NCBI GenBank assembly: GCA_004194705.1
Contig: SADC01000076.1
Location: forward strand, 124,001 to 188,000
Reading direction: 5' to 3'
DNA length: 64,000 nucleotides
Source: Ditylenchus dipsaci
Taxonomy: Eukaryota > Nematoda > Chromadorea > Rhabditida > Anguinidae
The notes under the pieces were generated by a model. That model was not told the origin of the DNA. It made no database searches and was given only the letters and a program-made list of their open reading frames with translations. This document shows, piece after piece, positions 63,938 to 64,000 of this stretch (the first letter of the stretch is position 1; every line of letters begins with the position of its first letter). The position numbers were made by a program, and so were the translations under genes.

Positions 63938-64000
63938 ATTCTGACACTAAATTGGTGTTGAGCGTGGTTGATTTGTTTATGAAACTATTTTTTGAGTTAC
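63938..64000. repeat. Family S element, truncated by the window end
   Basis: TTCTGACACTAAATTGGTGT, GAGCGTGGTTGATTTG and TATGAAACTATTTTTTGAG match the left arm of S copies. Confidence 0.7.

Overview
The window is eukaryotic, from an animal with small introns. Conserved genes are split by introns of about 40-60 nt that end in TTTCAG or TTTTTAG, mixed with introns of several kilobases packed with repeats. There is no operon structure and no bacterial gene. The small introns and acceptor style recall nematodes, but the sequence alone does not fix the phylum.

Gene layout. (1) 2795-3146, minus: last two exons of 60S acidic ribosomal protein P1. (2) 6240-22105, plus: WAPL, the cohesin-release factor, in 15 exons; one intron looks like an AT-AC intron and carries a two-exon antisense gene (17632-18000). 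(3) 44184-52207, plus: LEO1 of the Paf1 transcription-elongation complex, in 11 exons; its largest intron carries a FLYWCH-like antisense gene (48867-49240) between inverted tandem-repeat arrays. (4) 54899-55020, minus: an unidentified coding-like exon. (5) 55209-57293: a full-length hAT transposon with 8-bp target duplication and a spliced transposase gene that has one internal lesion. (6) 57488-57792, minus: C-terminal part of a proteasome subunit beta type-2-like gene. (7) 59347-59598, minus: a broken CENP-B/Brinker-type helix-turn-helix. (8) 62182-62487, plus: start of a small secreted-protein gene. The host genes WAPL, LEO1, P1 and PSMB2 are ordinary housekeeping functions and are not functionally linked.

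Repeats. Most of the rest is inverted-repeat DNA (MITEs, foldback elements). I named recurring families by their ends: A (TACCGTATTTCCTCTAAT), P (hairpin with GTCTAAGGTAAGTGAG in each arm), Q (CCAAGTGGTCGACCACTTGG), R (pogo-like, CAGTCAAACCTCGATATA, TA duplication), S (GACACCGGATTCGTGTTCAGC), U (CCGACAACGGTTGTCCC), mariner-like (TTAGGTTGGTCCATAAGT) and hAT-like (8-bp duplications). The largest is a 5.15-kb palindrome (35335-40486) with near-identical 2.4-kb arms.

The most distinctive feature is architectural: palindromic elements are repeatedly nested at each other's axis of symmetry, so the DNA is built as stacked hairpins, mostly inside introns. Several gene models also show non-standard splice junctions or one-base frame discrepancies that need RNA evidence to settle.
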